A DNA stretch of 64,000 bases, taken from NCBI GenBank assembly GCA_963693315.1, contig OY856188.1:149499197-149563196 (forward strand), given 5' to 3'. This document shows positions 43,196 to 53,514 of this stretch, piece after piece. The DNA comes from Diogma glabrata (Eukaryota; Arthropoda; Insecta; Diptera; Cylindrotomidae). Position numbers and translations under genes: made by a program. Under the pieces are notes generated by a model. The model saw only the letters and a program-made list of their open reading frames with translations, had not been told where the DNA came from and made no database searches. Numbering within the stretch: position 1 is the first letter of the stretch; every line of letters begins with the position of its first letter.

Positions 43196-43345
43196 ATCCA
43201 CGTCTTTATATTTCTCTTGTTCAGTAAAACAAACAACTTGTGCTTTTGATAGCAACACGGCTGATGGAAATTTATCACAAAATTCTTGGAATATATAATA
43301 AGCATCCTGTAACTTTTCCCCACCAATCTCCATATTTAACCAAGC
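43196..43345 (-). pseudogene. fragment of coatomer subunit epsilon (epsilon-COP)
   Basis: Fifty codons on the minus strand read AWLNMEIGGEKLQDAYYIFQ, EFCDKFPSAVLLSKAQ and VVCFTEQEKYKDVD. This matches the internal TPR-like helix pair of epsilon-COP, whose signature GGEKLQDAYYIFQE is conserved from insects to mammals (as remembered). The protein is the TPR-solenoid subunit of the COPI coat that carries Golgi-to-ER cargo. Only about one sixth of the normal length is present. On one side it stops exactly where repeat R3 begins (43190), on the other it runs into a palindrome (43359-43386). No flanking COPE sequence is seen. It is therefore a captured or pseudogenised piece of a host gene, or one exon left after rearrangement; the working gene must be elsewhere. 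Confidence 0.75.
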
Positions 43346-43358
43346 TACAGTCTTCCCC

Positions 43359-43482
43359 CGAATATAAGAACTGGTCCTTATATTCGAATGCGGTGTCATT
43401 TTGTTGTTTTTAGAAAGTTAATACAAAATTTTCGATTAAAAGAGCTTTCGAATAAAAGATCCAGTTCTTGTATTTGAATGGA
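43359..43482. repeat. two related palindromes
   Basis: 43359-43386 reads CGAATATAAG...CTTATATTCG with a near-symmetric centre (AACTGGTCC), and 43447-43480 is a diverged version (TCGAATAAAAGATCCAG, TTCTTGTATTTGAA). They may be footprints or ends of a DNA element. Confidence 0.55.
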
Positions 43483-45184
43483 TGATAAATTTTTTTTATT
43501 TCTGAACATATATTTTATTAAAATTCAGGTTAAATATAAATAAAATACCAAGCAAATAAAGTTTGTCAATTATTAACAATAAATAAATTTATATTTCAAA
43601 AATTCACAAAATCAAATTTCAATTACTATTTAAAGAGCTAACAACATATTAAAATAAACATAAACAAGCTAAAAATTAAATTTTATTTTTTGTCCCGAAA
43701 TACTCATCGGCGTTTATAATTGTAATTTCTTTTAGCGGTTGGATGGACAGTGTAAATTATCTTAAATATTAATACGCTAAAAAAACTTTCTGGAGCCTAA
43801 GGCTTTTTTATTCGAATTTTGATTCATTTCAAATTTTCACTGCTAACTGATATTAGTGTAACTTAGGTTTTAAAGATTTTTGGGATTTTCCGGATCATAA
43901 ATAAAAAAGTTATAGACGAATTAAGATGTATTTTTGAATTTAACGACCTCCCCCCATACAATATGAAATGGAAATGCCCAAGTCATATATTTGTTATTTT
44001 GTTATTCTTTTATACATTGTATTTTATATTTTATTTTAGTCTTATTATGTACATGGAAGTGAATGCATGTGAAAATTTTGTTCTGTTTTTTATTCATAAA
44101 TGAATGGTGTTAATAGTGAAATGAATGTTGTGAATGAAGAAATGAATTGCACGTGGTATTTATCATTTTAAAATTCATAATATTTTTTATCATCGTACTG
44201 GTGCCTTAATTCCTGCTTATGGTCGACCTCCAATGCATGCACAATTATATTTTTATGATGTTGATACTGCTGCTGAATAGAAATGCCAATGTATGTGAAG
44301 TTTTTCTTATGCGTGAGATAGGTTTTGAGTTAGATCGTGTTTTTTCTATCCATCCTTGTTCATACAATCGGCCCTAAATGACGCAACAAAACAATTATCG
44401 AATAAAATTAGATAATTGAACAGTAGCACATACAAATGGAACGGAGGTTTCAATTCATAGAAATAAATTAGCTAATTGTTGGAGAATTTCTTTAAATATA
44501 AATACTCTTGTTATAGAGTAAAATTCGAAATAGACCTTCGAAATACACATTCAACACACATACATACATTTATATACATACTATCATAAAAATGTTCCAT
44601 TTCATTGTTTCCCATTGCATGGAAATTGTTTGTTTTGTATGTAATACTAAAAATTTCAAAACCGAGTGGTATTTTGTGACATTTTTTTAAAAACTAGAAC
44701 AATTATAATGCTAAATAATATAATTGAAATAAAAACACTTGTTGTTATTTTGCAAAATAGTATATGTTAAGTTTAATAAAGTATAAATATTTAAAAATAA
44801 TTACAATATTTAATTTAATTTATTTTTAATTTTGTTTCAATTTCTACAAATGTATTTCATCGTTGATGGCAATAATCAATTGCGCGATGATGAATTTTTA
44901 AAAATAAATAAAAAGGTCTTTCGTTTCCATATTACAAAAAGTTCTTCACGAAAAAAATGGTTTAGTACATTTGTTCAAAACAGCAATTGGCATTGTGCTA
45001 TGTGATACACACAAGTTTCAAAAATTTAGGTTGACAAAACGCCTGCTAGAGGACCTGTAAGAAGATTCAATGCACTGATGTACCTAAGATGGCATCCAAA
45101 TAAAGTATTATTCATACGAGGTAAAGAAGTAGAGTGTGTCGACGAATAACCTACCATATTAAAAAAAAGTTAGATAGGTGGACG
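43483..45184. other. non-coding stretch
   Basis: AT-rich. Around 44850-45150 there are short runs that look formerly coding (FLKINKKVFRFHITKSSSRK; KTPARGPVRRFNALMYL) but they are broken and I cannot assign them. They could be part of a decayed transposon into which the next hAT inserted. Confidence 0.5.
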
Positions 45185-45192
45185 GTACATCC
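45185..45192. repeat. hAT target-site duplication (left)
   Basis: GTACATCC at 45185-45192 equals 46700-46707 on the other side of the element. Confidence 0.9.
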
Positions 45193-46699
45193 TAGTGATT
45201 GCAAATTTGGGGCGATATTCTAAAACCGGCTTTTCGGTTTTACCTAAAAAAAAGCCGGTTTCCGGTTTCAACCCGGGTTTTTTTTAAACAAAATATATTA
45301 ATTTGTACAAAATGTCTACCAGAGTTTAAAAAACAATAATTTAAACAAAATCTATTCAAGTTTATTTTACGTTTATTTCAAATGCAAATAATAAATAATT
45401 CAGTCAAAAATAAAATAATAAAACACAAATATTTTTATAAGAAACAAAATAATAATATAATTATTTATTTTTCTGTTTCAAAAAGTGTGATCGCATTAAA
45501 CACAACATATCTCTTGTGTTATCAGCTAGACGTGATCGAATTTTTGTGCATATGATTCCTGACGCCGAAAATGCTCTTTTTGCTTCCACGTTTGTCGGAG
45601 GAATCGACAAAAGAAAATTGTACACTTTCTCGAGTTCTTCCGGGCCTCTGACCCCATTAGATTCGAAGTGGGTCAACTAACGACGAACCTTCGTGTTTAG
45701 ACTAATATCATTTTCGTCTTTTGTCTGTGGTTGAGCACTTAATTGATTGTAGATAGCTTTAACAAAACACTTGGTATTTGTTATGTAGATAATGCAGTAA
45801 GCTAGATAAATCAGTTCGTCTTTCTTTAATGCGGCATATTAGCTTCATTTTCATATCAATTGCCAGCTGGCCACTATGTTTGTCTAAATGTGACAGCATA
45901 AAGTTGAAGATCACGTCGGCAGTCAGAAGACATCTTGCCGGTAAAGTGACCGACTCCCAATTTCATTGGTAACAGAACAGCAATAGTTAATAAATAAGTC
46001 AATTAATGCGGTTAAGATAGTTAATTAGTTAATTAGCTAAAATATAGTTAATTAGTTAAAATTGTTAATAAATACAGTTAAGTTGGTTAATATATACAGC
46101 AATACGTAATAAATGAAAAAGAAATGATAATTTTAATCATTGAATGACGAATTGATGAACACTGAGAGGAAAATACTTCTTTATTTTTTAAACTTTTTCA
46201 CCTGTAGTGATATATATGCATTTATTTTTAAAACAATATACGCGTTCGTATTCGTATGTGATAAAATATTCATAAAAAAGTGTCTACGATCAAACCCAAC
46301 ACTAATATAACCGACCAAGTGGCACAATTGTTAAAACTTTGGCGCCTAGATCGGAAGGTTCCAAAATAGGTAATCTTTTATATCTAGTGGTATCTGCGCA
46401 TAAAAATGACTCTGGCTTTTTAAAATGTCGTCGGTTTTTACTATAATCCATGAAGTAACATATACATAAAGAAACAATGATGTAGGTATCCCGACATTCT
46501 ACCAAATTCGACAGACCAACCGACAAACACACAATATATTTATAATTTCTCATATGATTTATATTATTGTTTTGTTTCCATCATTTTTTGTTAACAATAA
46601 AACCGGTTTTTAAGGGTAATAAAACCCGGTTTTTCGGTGATGTAAAATAACCAAAAACGCCAGTTTTTCGGATACCGGAAACCCGGGTTGCAATCACTA
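45193..46699 (-). mobile_element. internally deleted hAT transposon
   Basis: Ends TAGTGATTGCAA and TTGCAATCACTA are inverted repeats, with perfect 8-bp duplication GTACATCC outside. Subterminal regions share CCGGTTT/AAACCGG-type motifs (CCGGCTTTTCGG; CCGGTTTTTAAGG, CCCGGTTTTTCGG). Minus-strand transposase remnants occupy 45461-45960, the rest is non-coding. 1507 bp, shorter than an autonomous hAT. Confidence 0.93.
45461..45960 (-). pseudogene. hAT transposase remnant (C-terminal half)
   Basis: On the minus strand near 45950-45780: LPARCLLTADVIFNFMLSHL, then CRIKERRTDLSSLLHYLHN, the helical insertion region common in BED-type hAT transposases. After a stop and a gap, an open frame at 45676-45461 gives EELEKVYNFLLSIPPTNVEA, KRAFSASGIICTKIRSRL and ADNTRDMLCLMRSHF, the hAT C-terminal dimerisation domain with its PxTxxxxERxFS-type signature (here NVEAKRAFS). 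The BED finger and the N-terminal part of the catalytic domain are missing and stops interrupt the rest, so no active transposase is made. Confidence 0.88.
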
Positions 46700-46707
46700 G
46701 TACATCC

Positions 46708-47189
46708 GTCCATCCCAAAACAAGATGAATGATTTCGCATGTTATTTTTAAATGTGCTTTTCAGCAATTGCGATTTGTCAACGGCGTTACACATGTAATT
46801 TTCTGCAGTGCATGTTAAACTCTGAATTTATTTCAAGTACCGACACTGGAATGTATGCATTAATGACACGCGCAACACGTCACATCCAAACCAAGTTCGG
46901 GCTCTGTTTGCAATTTTGCAATTATACTGACCGCAATTATACTCGAGTTTGCTCTTCTTTATCTATAACAGATTCATAGGAGAATTATATATCGTACATG
47001 GTTGAAAATATTTTCTGTAGAATATGGAAGGAATATTCAAATATAAACATGGATTTCACAAAGAAAGTGTTAATAATGATTGATGATCTGTGCTTACTAG
47101 TCGCAAACTTAGTTCTCAATCAATTATGAATGCCACCGCCGAATCGATCTCCTGCTGCTGCTGCTTCTTTCGTTGTAGAATTGCGCTTA
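46708..47189. other. non-coding stretch, possibly decayed Helitron
   Basis: Contains a 75-codon plus-strand ORF (46752-46979). The segment QLRFVNGVTHVI near 46770 in another frame is reminiscent of the LCNGTRL motif of Helitron helicases, which would fit the helicase relic that follows, but this is weak. Confidence 0.4.
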
Positions 47190-47335
47190 ATTTAAAATTT
47201 CAATTTAAAAGATTGCAATTCTCAATTCGGTTGGCATTTGCAATCACCATCAACAAAGCCCAGATTCAATCTTTAGAAGTGTGTTATATGTTGCGTGTAC
47301 AGACAATGGAACAACTACTGAACGCTTCACTTTTA
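47190..47335 (+). pseudogene. Helitron helicase (PIF1-like) C-terminal relic
   Basis: The plus strand reads FQFKRLQFSIRLAFAITINK and AQIQSLEVC, close to the FKRLQFP-x-RLAFAMTINKAQGQSLEVC block that carries helicase motif VI region in Helitron Rep/Hel proteins. A frame change then gives LYVACTDNG, corresponding to LYVACSRVG. About 15 residues normally between these blocks are deleted. Only this short part remains; the following inverted-repeat element begins at 47347. Confidence 0.78.
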
Positions 47336-47667
47336 TATCAAGCGCACACGACAGTTTGATCTACCTCACATGTAATCTCTGTGAGATCGGAATTAACTTA
47401 TAGAACTTATATCAGAAAATATCTATCCATTGGTCGATTTTCTCATTTACGCTAATTAATATTTTTATTTAATTTTTGTATTCACTAATTACAAAAGACT
47501 ACTTATTTTGAATGTAACCTCGCTGAAATTTCTTTATATAATTGACACTTATATATAATTTAAGAAAACTTTGGCCAGCCACTGATTTTTGTTTTCAACT
47601 ATCCGGCACCCCTAAATTGATAAAAAATAGCTTACTTATTAGCTTATTAGCTTACTTATTAGCTCAC

Positions 47668-47756
47668 TTAATAACTTAATCATTTCAAGAAATTTCACCG
47701 AGGTTACATGTGGGGTAACATGTAACCTCGGTGAAATTTCTTGAAATAATTGAGAT
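47668..47756. repeat. near-perfect palindrome
   Basis: CATTTCAAGAAATTTCACCG, AGGTTACATGT pairs with ACATGTAACCT, CGGTGAAATTTCTTGAAAT around a short GGGGTA centre. The same CCTCGGTGAAATTTC motif recurs degenerately at 47514-47540 and resembles the element's own termini. Confidence 0.8.
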
Positions 47757-48378
47757 TTTGATCTTATTAGACAAAATGTGCTTCTTTATTTATAAAACAC
47801 TGTAGTACTTTACATGTGAAGTAAACCACTAATTTTTCATTAATTTAATTAGGTCTGCAAGGTAATTAAAAACAGAAATCTCAAGGCCGACCGAGGTTTT
47901 CGTAAATTATGTAAAAGCCCCGATTATATAAAAGAAATTTCACCTAGGCTATATTCCAACTAAATAGCCTTTTGTACACTGAAAGAAAAAATTCGTTCAC
48001 CACAACCTCATTTTTTGCCAACCGAATATTTTTCTGTTACACAAACTTTAAAATTCGGTTGTCCTACCTACCCTACTCTATTCGTTAATAAATTGGAATA
48101 ACAACTATAAAAATGCGTTGCTGCAATCGAACTAAAAGTGCTTTACAGTTGTTACAACAGAATGGTTCGTTTACGTTTAGTATAGTAAGCTTGGCTTATT
48201 ATTTAATTTCGGTAAACTGTTTAGAGTTTCTACGGTCGAAAATATTATGACAAAAATTTCATAATAAAAATTAAAAAATGCTATAACCATCTATTGATCC
48301 TCTCAACCACGTTCTAACAAACTTTTCATTCCGTGTAATTAGTGATTAAAAAAATTAATTAAGTAAATGAGAAAGTCG

Positions 48379-48987
48379 CCCGAGCAGAAATTTGTTAGGG
48401 CTCAAGTAAGGCCCTGATCAGGTTTGCCCTAACCCGGATCAGGCATTGGTAGGGCGGCCTGATTGGGCCCTGATCATGAGTGTAACGCTTTTGCCCTATC
48501 AGGTCCTGATTGGGATTACCGGATCAGACCCTGATTGGGATAATCGGGTCAGGCCCAGATTGGGATATCCTGACCAGACCCTGATATATATTTATATATT
48601 ATATGATTAATTTATATCAAATTAAAATAAAAACATTACAATGGAAAAAATTAAAACATACACACCACCTTAATGACTATTATTATAGTCGTTCAGCTAA
48701 GAAGCTACAACTAAAATATACATGAAACGATTTTAGCTATATATTTCTAAAATGGATAATACTCTAGTGAATTTTAACCCATTTAAATTTCAGCTAGGGG
48801 TCAAATACGAAAAACCTGATCAGGGCCGGATATATTCAAATAAGATTAACCCTAAAAGGGTATTCTAAATCAGGCCCGGAACAGGCCCACATCGATTGCC
48901 CTAATAGGGATTGCCCTTGTAGGTCTGACCAGGCCCTGATCACGCCCTGACTGTATTCAGGTTTTCCCTAACTAATTTCTGCTCGGG
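48379..48987. mobile_element. MITE-like element with CCTGAT-rich subterminal repeats
   Basis: Ends CCCGAGCAGAAATTTGTTAG and CTAACTAATTTCTGCTCGGG form inverted repeats. Between 48400 and 48590, and again between 48810 and 48970, the motif CCTGAT or its complement ATCAGG appears about a dozen times in both orientations (GGCCCTGATCAGG, GACCCTGATTGGG, CCTGATCAGGGCC). The middle is AT-rich. No coding capacity and no certain target duplication; superfamily unknown. Confidence 0.8.
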
Positions 48988-49066
48988 AGATATGTATTTT
49001 CTGATAGTTCTATAAATTAAATTCGATTTCACAGAGATTACATGTAAGGTAGACTAAAGTGTCGTG

Positions 49067-49950
49067 GGAGTATGGTCTATTCAGAGTACGACGACCCATC
49101 GCATCAGTTAGTAAAAGAAACATCGTTTGTCGATCATTAATCTATTTTGTATTAATGAAATAGGTTCTTAATAAATTAAAATAGATCTATCTAAACAGAT
49201 TTTTATTACAACATAGAGAAAAAAGAAACACACACAGCTACAACACATAAAAACCTTTTAAGCTCTAAGTCCCACAACAACATTCGTTCTGAGGACGATA
49301 GACGCAAATTTTTTGTTTGCGGTTTTTTTTTTTTTTAAGGATGGGTTACTAAAAAATATGTATTTCCTATTACTATTACATATTACAACTGACAAGGAAC
49401 AATATTTCATGATATATAAAATAGAGGAGTGTGTTGTTCGAATCCCAATCTAGATCAAAGTATTTTTTAACAAAACATTAACAACCATAAACACACCGGT
49501 TTCCAATTAAGCAATAGTCAGCTAATATAGCTGATAAATTGGGAAAACAAACTATGGGTTTTCACTATGGGAACCAATATAAAACAAATCGATTATATTA
49601 AGTCTCCAAGTGAAACATTAAATTACGTCTTCAATTACACCTCGACCATAAAATTGAGTGAATTGATGAAGTTAATACAGGTCAGGGGAGACTTGTTGAC
49701 CTACGTTCCTATATAGAACGTCTACTGCATAAACAAACAAGAAATGAAGAAAATCAAACAATTCGCAGGAACAAAACTAAAATTGGGCTGTCAGTCAGCC
49801 AGTTTTTGGCATATTCATTAATTATGTGACGTGACTATCTTCCTCTTCCTGATTAAAGCCCACATATATAAAGTTATATGGAAGCTCACGCGCTCATATT
49901 TCGAGCAAGCAATAGCGTGTCTTCATAAATGCTCCATTAATAATAAAATT
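49067..49950. other. non-coding stretch
   Basis: AT-rich with no gene or repeat recognised, apart from a short T run (49324-49337). Confidence 0.5.
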
Positions 49951-49963
49951 AAGGGTGCTATAC
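49951..49963. repeat. RTE copy B target-site duplication (left)
   Basis: AAGGGTGCTATAC at 49951-49963 is identical to 53502-53514 after the 3' A run. Confidence 0.93.
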
Positions 49964-50359
49964 GGGGTAGCGAAATCCGAAATTCGACGTCCACGCCGTG
50001 CTGCCTGGGTAATGCTGACAGAATTAGGTTGGTGTATTGGAGACAAGCAGAGTAAAAACTGCTTAGTCAATGACGCTACATCACGGCGAATTGGCGCTCT
50101 ACAACCAATGCGACTCAAGCGTCTGTTCTCCATGTCAGGGGCGGGCGTCTGTCTTAAATCAATCGGCTCGCTATATAAACGTGTAAAAAAGGTTGTTTCT
50201 GGTGACCTTAATATGCAGAACGGACCCATTCACGATAATTTGGGTTGGACCTAAGGTTAACACCCTAACCCCGGAAAAAACTAATATGTTAAATTTGGTT
50301 ATCAGAAAGAGAAAAACAGACCCGGAAACAACAACAGAATTTTAAGAAAAAGGACCAGA

Positions 50360-50821
50360 CTACAGAATCGGAACGTGGAACGTGCGCAGCCCGAGCGCTC
50401 CTGATGCTCTTATAAGTCTAGAAACAGAGGCTGATAGGTATAGGATGGATATTATTGCTCTACAAGAAATTAGACAGCCGATAATCGGAAAACAAGATTT
50501 GGATAGTCACTCTCTATACTGTAGTGGTCATCCTTCTCGAAGAGAATTTGGAACTGGCTTTCTTGTTGGTGCACGCATACAAGAAGCCGTGATGAAATTC
50601 ATCCCGGTCAGTGAGAGGATCTGCTACCTACGTGTACGCTACCTACGCGGTACGCCGGAACACTTAGTCTCAGGTGGCTTCAACCCACAGATGTTTAAAA
50701 AAAGCGTTAATCTACACCTCAGAACGCCAGTTGTTGTGGGACCCAGGTCTAGACCTAGGTCTTAAAAGGTATTTATGTGTTGTTGTGACACATATTCTAA
50801 ACCCTATTACACAACACATTT

Positions 50822-50854
<33 letters not shown>

Positions 50855-51850
50855 ATATAACAATATTTCTCTTATTGCCGTGCATGCACCAACTGAAGCT
50901 AAGACCGTCGACGAGAAGGATAATTTCTACATAGCACTGCAAGAGGTTATGAAACAAACACCAACACGCGACTTCATTATGGTTCTTGGTGACTTTAATG
51001 GACAGGTAGGAAGAGATATCTCTTATGGAAATGTGGTGGGCCCAACAGCTTGCATTTGAATTCGAATGATAATGGTGAGAGAATGACTGAGTTTGCATTA
51101 TCAAATAATTTGAGAATTGCCAGTACGTTCTTTCCGCATCGATCGATTCATAAGCAGACTTGGGTCTCACCGAATGGAAATACTCGAAATCAAATCGATC
51201 ACGTTCTAGTAACAACACGTTTCTTTTCGAGCGTTCTGGATGTGCGATCCTTTAGAGGTGCATACATTGGAAGTGACCACTTCCTTGTACGTGCAACGAT
51301 AAGGTTCCACTTCCCAAATCCAGGCATTCCAAAATTCAATCAACGGAAACGTTTTAACATCTCATCATTAAAGAATGCTGAAACAGAAGAGAGATATCAA
51401 ATCCATATTGCCGAAACATTGGAGAAATCAGAAACCATAAATGGAGACGTCGATAAGTCATGGTATTTGCTCAAAGATGCTGTTTTAAGCGCTACTGAGG
51501 GAATACTTGGACGACCAGAGAACCACTCCCAGAAGCCATGGATGGATCAAGCATGCCTTGATGCTATTCAATACAAAAGAGATTGCTATCTGAAGTGTCT
51601 ACAAGGACGCAACACCAGGTCCACGAAGGAGAACTATAAACTGGCAAGACAAGCCGTTACAAAGCTATGTAGACGAACGAAGAGAGAATGGTGGAAGAGA
51701 CAGTGTGAGGAGATTGAAAGCTTCAATAAGGAACATCAATCGCGTAACTTCTTTCAACAGGTTAAAACCTTAAAGAAGGGCCCTCAAACTAGATCGACTG
51801 CTATTCAAAACGAAGATGGGGAGCTACAAGTAGACCTTAAAAATATTTAA
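50360..51850 (+). pseudogene. RTE endonuclease and linker (copy B, interrupted)
   Basis: From 50382 the frame gives DALISLETEADRYRMDIIAL, QEIRQPIIGKQ (catalytic QE) and RICYLRVR, then a 9-base repeat (CTACCTACG) and the foreign insert break it. Past the insert, TYNNISLIAVHAPTEAKTVD and FIMVLGDFNGQVGRDI (GDFN motif) resume in the frame from 50775; a one-base shift near 51050 leads to the frame 51050-51850 with NQIDHVLVTTRFFSSV, GSDHFLVRATIRF (SDH motif) and the linker GILGRPENHSQKPWMDQACL that copy A has lost. It ends at TAA 51848-51850, created by a missing T relative to copy A. Together with copy A it defines the family's endonuclease, but neither encodes a whole one. Confidence 0.87.
50654..50853 (+). 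mobile_element. short poly-A-tailed retro-insert (SINE-like) in RTE copy B
   Basis: About 170 bases beginning GCCGGAACACTTAGTCTCAG and ending in about 29 A's, placed exactly where copy A reads GCGGTACATATAAC without interruption. The 3' portion (TATTTATGTGTTGTTGTGAC, ACACAACACATTTTATTAAA) recurs near 15950 and 59575. A poly-A end and absence from copy A indicate retroposition; no target duplication longer than two bases is visible. Confidence 0.8.
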
Positions 51851-53466
51851 GATACTTGGGCCGCTTATTTTGAGAATCTTCTCAACTTAAGTGACCAGCA
51901 ACAAGTCGGGCGACGAGCAAAGCTTATTCGTGCGTCAAAGGTACATGTAGACGAACCAACCAAAGAGGAATTCGAAGCGGCGCTGTCTAAATTAAAACGC
52001 AATAAAGCACCTGGTATCGACGATATAACATCCGAAATGATTGTACATGGTGGCGAAACTCTATCCTTAAGATTGTTTGAACTTGTTCAAATGATCTGGA
52101 GGACTGAAACCATGCCACAGGACTGGAACACAGCTATGCTGATACCAATCCATAAAAAAGGTAATCGCCTACAATGTGCAAACTACAGAGGAATAGGAAT
52201 GCTGTGCTCCTTTGAACAGCATATAAAATCTTTTCTTACATTTTGCTATCCAAAATCAATCCTTTTGCTGAACAACTGTTTGGAGAATATCAGTGTGGTT
52301 TCCGGCGGGGCCGAGGTACTACCGAGGCACTTTTCCCGATAAGGATGATTTTGGAAAAGTGCCGATAGTTCAACATACCTGTGCACCAACTTTTCATTGT
52401 TTTCAGGCAGGCCTACGACTCTCTCGAACGAGAGACTCTATGGTCTGCTCTGGTGTCAATTGGAATTCCTGGTAAACTGGTATCACTATGCAAAATGACA
52501 GTACAGAACTCTCAATGCTGTGTACGAGTAGAGAACGAAATATCAAAGTTTTTTAAAGTCGACTCCGGTTTAAGACAAGGTGATGCTATCTCTCCTATAC
52601 TTTTTAATTTAGCCTTGGAATATGTGTGCCGTCAAAAGAAACTACCGACTAATAACAATATCTTGTCAATAAACTCAGTACAGATGATTGCTTACGCTGA
52701 TGATGTTGTTATCCTTGGCCGAATTGAAGCTGTTATGAGTGAGACTTTCAAGTCGCTTGAGAGTGGTGCTAGAAAAATTGGTCTGCAAATTAACTACTAT
52801 AAAACCAAACATATGAATGTTTCAAGGGAGGCTGAGAAGAAAGATTTGATGTGCGGCGATGAACGAATTGAGGGAGTTGAATCTTTTAAATATTTGGGAT
52901 CAATGCTTGACTCAAACAACAGCATACTTACAGATATAAAAGCTCGAATCGCTGCAGGTAATCGAACTTTCTACTCAATTAAACCTCTCCTTGGATCACC
53001 GTATGTATCAACTAACACCAAGCTCAAGTTATGCAAGACATTGATTAGACCGGTTGTGATGTATGGGTCACAAACGTGGACCCTTACACAAAATGACGAA
53101 TCGCATTTACCTGTATTTGAGCGTAAGATCCTACGCTACATTTCTGGTCCACTTAAGACAGACGATGGAGAGTATAGAACCCGGTATAACTTAGAGATCA
53201 GAGACCTTCTTCAGGGTCCTGATATAATAGGTTGTATCCGTTCTAATAGGATTGCTTGGTTTTGGGCATGTTCTACGAGCCGATTCACAGTCTGGAATGA
53301 TTAGAAAAATGTACGTTAGTACCCCAGGGAGTGGGCGACCGCGAGGTAGACCACGACTACAATGGGAGACTGACGTAATAAACGACCTTAAAAAATCGGC
53401 TGCCATGGTAATTATGTCGCTGTTGCGAATGACCGTGGTGAATATTCAAAGCTGATCAACCTGGCA
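51851..53466 (+). pseudogene. RTE reverse transcriptase (copy B, frameshifted)
   Basis: Continues the linker (DTWAAYFENLLNLSDQQQVG) and the RT: KRNKAPGIDDITSEMI, DWNTAMLIPIHKKGNRLQC, NYRGIGMLC, then a region around 52200-52390 that shifts frame relative to copy A (QCGFRRGRGTT is disrupted). From 52381 the frame is open for 307 codons: HQLFIVFRQAYDSLE (the catalytic Asp of FIDF is changed to Val), DSGLRQGDAISPILFNLALE, MIAYADDVVILGR (YADD), FKYLGSMLDSNN and RPVVMYGSQTWTLTQNDE. An extra T near 53265 shifts the end, GHVLRADSQSGMIRKMYVST, into another frame. The Asp-to-Val change alone would inactivate the enzyme. Confidence 0.87.
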
Positions 53467-53501
53467 ACGCTCCTACATGGAGCATGAACGCCTTAAAAAA
53501 A

Positions 53502-53514
53502 AAGGGTGCTATAC
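53502..53514. repeat. RTE copy B target-site duplication (right)
   Basis: AAGGGTGCTATAC, exact match to 49951-49963. Confidence 0.93.

Larger units (their letters stand above)
47347..49066. mobile_element. terminal-inverted-repeat element of unknown superfamily
   Basis: Left end CACGACAGTTTGATCTACCT, CACATGTAATCTCTGTGA; right end TCACAGAGATTACATGTAAG, GTAGACTAAAGTGTCGTG. The inverted repeats are about 40 bases with few mismatches. No target duplication is obvious. The interior is non-coding, contains an internal palindrome (47668-47756) and a nested element (48379-48987). Confidence 0.7.
49964..53501 (+). mobile_element. RTE-clade LINE, copy B, with perfect 13-bp target duplication
   Basis: Begins GGGGTAGCGAAATCCGAAAT and ends GAACGCCTT with A's; the exact 13-bp duplication on both sides shows that this is one insertion with a defined start. 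It is the same family and orientation as copy A and differs by scattered substitutions, small indels and a 200-bp poly-A-tailed insert at 50654-50853. Non-functional because of stops and frameshifts. Confidence 0.95.

Noticed and set aside
45030..45075. FRLTKRLLEDL, possible Harbinger transposase fragment
   Set aside because: Eleven residues followed by stops; too short to separate from chance.
47347..49066. 8-bp target duplication for this inverted-repeat element
   Set aside because: CACGACA on the left and TGTCGTG on the right are inverted, so they are part of the terminal repeats and not a direct duplication.
53191..53406. 71-codon minus-strand ORF across the RTE 3' region
   Set aside because: Antisense shadow of the RTE coding sequence.
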